Shown piece after piece: positions 61,380 through 64,000 of a DNA stretch of 64,000 nt. Every line of letters begins with the position of its first letter. Position 1 is the first letter of the stretch. Position numbers and translations under genes: made by a program. The notes beneath the pieces are model-generated. The model had not been told where the DNA came from. It ran no database searches and saw only the letters and a list, made by a program, of their open reading frames with translations. The DNA comes from Rhizobium lentis (GTDB lineage Bacteria > Pseudomonadota > Alphaproteobacteria > Rhizobiales > Rhizobiaceae), in contig NZ_JACHBD010000006.1 of NCBI RefSeq assembly GCF_014200175.1, positions 124,001-188,000 on the forward strand, given 5' to 3'.

Positions 61380-62216
61380 TCATTGCCGCTCGGCCGCGTC
61401 GATGAACTTCTCCAATTCACGCGGATCCATGCGGATCAGATGGCGCTCCTCCGGGAAGGCGCCGTCGGCGACATCCGCGGCATATTCGCTGAAAGCCGCG
61501 ACCCGCTCGCGTTGCAGCCGCGCATATTCCGAGCCAAAATCGCGATAGGCTCGGGCGTGGCGCGGAACATGACCTTCGGTGTAGCCCAGTATGTCGTTGG
61601 CGAAGAGATATTGCGCGTCGCAGCCTGGGCCGGCGCCCATCGACCATAGCAGGATTCCGACCCGTTTGCTGATCTCGGCCGCGACCTCGGCGGGCACGAC
61701 CTCGATTTCAACTGCGAAGGCACCGACGCTCTCATAGGCCTTAACCTCCTCGAAGAGCCGCAACGCCGCCTCGGCAGTCTTGCCGACCGCTTTGAAGCCA
61801 CCGGTCCAGGTGGCACGGGTGGGAACCAGCCCGACATGGCCGACAACGGGGAAATATTCACGAGAGAGCTTTTCGACCGTCTTCAGCGAGCCCGAACAGT
61901 AGACCGCGTCGGCGCCGCGGTTTAGCGCATTGCCGCACCAGCGGAGATAATCGTCCGGGGTCCCCATCTCGAGATGGGTCTGCCCGGTCATCGAGAAGAC
62001 CGTCGGCGCAACCGCGCGGTAGCGCGGATCAAGGACGATGTCGGCCGGCACGGAGGCGATGTCGATGCCCGCGGCTTCGGCGGCTGCCGCCTCATCGAGG
62101 CTGAAATAGCGCAGCATGGTCAGCTGGCGGCGGCCTTTCCAGGCGCGCAGGTCGGCCACCGTCGGCAAACGGCGTGATGCAGCGCCCCGGCTCTCCTGTT
62201 CGCACAACTCTGTCAT
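61380..62216 (-). CDS. PanB-like/phosphoenolpyruvate-hydrolase-family TIM-barrel protein
   Basis: 278 residues. VGHVGLVPTRATWTGGFKAV plus GKTAEAALRL and VGAFAVEIEVVPAEVAAEIS follow the ketopantoate hydroxymethyltransferase pattern (GHxGLxP, GGFKxxGK, AxxxExVP). The metal-binding Asp pair of PanB (the GDS and aDmP motifs) is not found, so PanB activity is unlikely. The gene overlaps mocE-like by 4 bp, which ties it to the oxygenase rather than to pantothenate synthesis. Function within the operon unknown. Confidence 0.8.
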   Translation of the reverse strand: MTELCEQESRGAASRRLPTVADLRAWKGRRQLTMLRYFSLDEAAAAEAAGIDIASVPADIVLDPRYRAVAPTVFSMTGQTHLEMGTPDDYLRWCGNALNRGADAVYCSGSLKTVEKLSREYFPVVGHVGLVPTRATWTGGFKAVGKTAEAALRLFEEVKAYESVGAFAVEIEVVPAEVAAEISKRVGILLWSMGAGPGCDAQYLFANDILGYTEGHVPRHARAYRDFGSEYARLQRERVAAFSEYAADVADGAFPEERHLIRMDPRELEKFIDAAERQ

Positions 62217-62575
62217 TCGACCAACACCAGGACTTGCCCGCCCTCGCGCCGGACGGAATAAGTTCGCAGGTTCTCGCAGGCAGGCGAGCGCTTGGCCTCA
62301 CCCGTTCGATAGTCGAATTGGCCATTATGTCTGGGACACTCGATCACATAGTCGAGCACCAATCCGTCTGAGAGCTCTACCTGCTCATGGGTACAGAGCC
62401 CATCAGTGCAAAAGAATTCGTCGTTAGGGCTGCGAAAGATTGCAAAACTCCGTCCGCCATGGATCCAGCCCAAAACGTCTTCCTTTTCAATGTCGTCTTC
62501 GGCGCAGGCAGCAATCCAGGGCATACGGTCCTCGTTTCCATGTTCAATGGGAATCTCTGATGGTGGGGCGATCAT
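62213..62575 (-). CDS. mocE: MocE-like Rieske [2Fe-2S] ferredoxin
   Basis: 120 residues from the ATG at 62575. Rieske ligands: CTH (Cys61, His63) and CPRH (Cys80, His83), in FCTDGLCTHEQVELSDG and IECPRHNGQFDYRTGEAKRS. It carries electrons to the membrane oxygenase encoded just upstream; in rhizopine catabolism MocDEF demethylate 3-O-methyl-scyllo-inosamine. Start overlaps the stop of the oxygenase gene. No reductase (MocF) gene is in the window. Confidence 0.87.
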   Translation of the reverse strand: MIAPPSEIPIEHGNEDRMPWIAACAEDDIEKEDVLGWIHGGRSFAIFRSPNDEFFCTDGLCTHEQVELSDGLVLDYVIECPRHNGQFDYRTGEAKRSPACENLRTYSVRREGGQVLVLVE

Positions 62576-63717
62576 GCGAGGGACCTTTCCGGCACAGCCG
62601 CATGCAGCTCTTCGCGATAAGGCTTCGCCCCTTGCGGCAAGGCGCGCTTGAGATAATAGCCAGGCTCCCGTCTCTGCCGCATGATCGCTTGAAACATCTC
62701 GCGATAGCCGTCCCAGATCGAGGTGTTTGCGGGCGGCAGGTCGTGCTTGATCGCCTCGTGCAGCCTTGCCAGCGCATGGTAAGGCACCATCGGGAACATG
62801 TGGTGTTCGACGTGATAACCCATGTTCCAATAGATGAAGCGGCTGACGGGATTCATATAGACGGTGCGCGAATTAAGCCTATGGTCGAGCACGTCTTCCG
62901 CGAGCCCGCCGTGCTGGAGGAGCCCGGTCATCACCATATGCCAACAGCCATAGATGCGCGGACCGCCGACCAGAAGAAGCGGGATCGCCGCCTTCCAACC
63001 TGCACCGGCGATGAGCATGCCTATGGTGGTCATCATGGCGGCTGCGTAGATTGCCATATGCACCCGCGCCCAGAACACCGCCTTGGGCCATTCGCTCTCG
63101 GGCACGTAGTCCTTCTCGTCCGGCGAGAGGACCCCGGCCGCATTGCGCGCGAGGGTCTTGAGGTTCTGCCAGACCTCGACCACGCCGGTATAGGCGAGCG
63201 CTTTCAGCGTCAGCGCGATCGGATGCATCCAGGCGATCTCGGGATCGCGGCCGACAATGATTGTATCGGTATGGTGGCGGGCGTGGCTCCAGCGCCAGTT
63301 CACCGGGTTGCGTGCCACCTGGAACGAGCAGATGTGATAAAGCACGTCATTCATCCAGCGCGTGCGAAAGGCGGTGCCGTGGCCGCATTCGTGCCAGCGT
63401 GCGTCGCAGGCCGAGCCATACATCACCCCATAGGCAAACCAGAACGGCACCGCCCACCAACTGCCCCAGAACCAGATGCCGCCAGCGGCAAAAGCCACGT
63501 GGAGAACTGCCCATAGAATCGTGTCGCGGATCGCCGGCTGGTCGCTGCGCTGCATCAACTCCTTCATCAGCTTGCGCGGCACTTCGGTGTGATACCATTC
63601 GGCCGCCACCAGCCCCGCCTCGACGGCTTGTCTAGCGGAAGCACCGGTCAAACCGTAGTCGCGGGGGAGGGCGGCAGACTGCCCGCTTGTTTCCATGTTG
63701 GCCGAATTGGCGCTCAT
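62572..63717 (-). CDS. mocD: MocD-like membrane di-iron oxygenase (fatty acid desaturase fold)
   Basis: 381 residues from the ATG at 63717 (GGAG 8 bases upstream). Di-iron His boxes: HECGH (109-113), HARHH (145-149) and HVEHH (302-306). Hydrophobic helices around LWAVLHVAFAAGGIWFWGSW and MTTIGMLIAGAGWKAAIPLL. Homology to MocD suggests O-demethylation of a methylated inositol or sugar; fatty acid desaturation is less likely given the sugar importer. First gene of the operon. Electrons come from the Rieske protein. Confidence 0.87.
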   Translation of the reverse strand: MSANSANMETSGQSAALPRDYGLTGASARQAVEAGLVAAEWYHTEVPRKLMKELMQRSDQPAIRDTILWAVLHVAFAAGGIWFWGSWWAVPFWFAYGVMYGSACDARWHECGHGTAFRTRWMNDVLYHICSFQVARNPVNWRWSHARHHTDTIIVGRDPEIAWMHPIALTLKALAYTGVVEVWQNLKTLARNAAGVLSPDEKDYVPESEWPKAVFWARVHMAIYAAAMMTTIGMLIAGAGWKAAIPLLLVGGPRIYGCWHMVMTGLLQHGGLAEDVLDHRLNSRTVYMNPVSRFIYWNMGYHVEHHMFPMVPYHALARLHEAIKHDLPPANTSIWDGYREMFQAIMRQRREPGYYLKRALPQGAKPYREELHAAVPERSLA

Positions 63718-64000
63718 GCGATCATCTCCGGTGGCGGGAACAGATGCTGCGCTGAAAGCGACAGACCGGTCCCGCTCAGGCCGTTCACTATTGCCGCCGG
63801 CACCTCGGATCGCTCCGGACACATCACCCGTTCGCCCCTATATCCATATTCATCACGCATGGCCGCTGCGAGATCTGCCGATCCTCGGCCTGCTACCCGT
63901 GATGTTGTAATGACCCTGCTGATGCCAAACTGGGCTGCCGAAAGAAGCTTAGCAACTCAATATCACATCAAATCACATCAGTTGTTTCCTCCCAGATTGA
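63718..64000 (-). promoter_or_regulatory. Upstream region of the moc-like operon
   Basis: 283 bp to the window edge with no gene. Tandem 9-mers ATCACATCA at 63962-63970 and 63972-63980 repeat at a 10-bp step, the spacing of one helical turn. This is a candidate binding site for an activator. The regulator itself is beyond the window. Confidence 0.5.

Overview
The window reads as chromosome or large-replicon DNA of a Rhizobium-group alphaproteobacterium. This is inferred, not proven. The support is high GC, densely packed short-spaced operons, many ABC/TRAP sugar-acid uptake systems, HWE-type histidine kinases, several Crp/Fnr regulators, an NrsF-type ECF sigma/anti-sigma pair, GGAAC-N18-TT promoter-like sites, a rhizobial-type intergenic palindromic repeat, and mocD/mocE homologues of rhizopine catabolism. 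I saw no tRNA, rRNA, CRISPR array, insertion sequence or phage gene.

Layout. 1-5.8 kb: an edge-cut SDR gene divergent from a LysR regulator, then an acyl-thioester block (MDR dehydrogenase on minus; hotdog thioesterase, acyl-CoA ligase and an unusual thiolase on plus). 5.9-12.4 kb: a cupin relic, an NmrA-like protein, an exported cupin, a PLP transsulfuration-type enzyme, a BrkB-like membrane protein and a class III cyclase with a TPR tail. 12.4-15.7 kb: a decaying stretch with twin 16-bp palindromes, a GFA-family gene, a frameshifted RES-domain gene, a P-loop kinase-like gene and at least two more broken genes. 16.2-22.7 kb: a LacI-controlled ABC importer joined to a cytoplasmic GH32 fructosidase, followed by a dead ABC ATPase gene. 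22.8-26.6 kb: an ECF sigma next to a P450, then a convergent ECF sigma-NrsF operon ending in two tiny membrane-protein genes.

26.9-36 kb: a regulatory island with four Crp/Fnr paralogues, an HSL-type hydrolase, a receiver-like protein, a double-PAS HWE kinase and several small rhizobial proteins. 36.5-41.5 kb: GntR/FadR regulator, DctP-DctQ-DctM TRAP importer and L-idonate 5-dehydrogenase, a sugar-acid catabolic unit. 41.6-49.4 kb: an oxidoreductase relic, a diguanylate cyclase divergent from an HWE kinase-receiver pair, and small-gene territory (exported proteins, DUF4334, a frameshifted phosphoesterase, DUF1206, a NUDIX hydrolase).

49.6-57.3 kb: LacI regulator divergent from a DenD-like dehydrogenase, an SDR and a complete ABC importer. 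57.4-63.7 kb: one minus-strand operon, mocD-like oxygenase, mocE-like Rieske ferredoxin, PanB-like TIM-barrel protein, ribose-type ABC importer (binding protein, permease, ATPase) and a mutarotase-like protein. Its gene overlaps suggest one uptake and oxidative-demethylation pathway for a methoxylated polyol or sugar, and it is the best candidate for an undescribed pathway here.

Recurring architecture: the three ABC operons each place a stable hairpin between the binding-protein gene and the first permease gene, and several regulators have CG-centred palindromes beside their starts.
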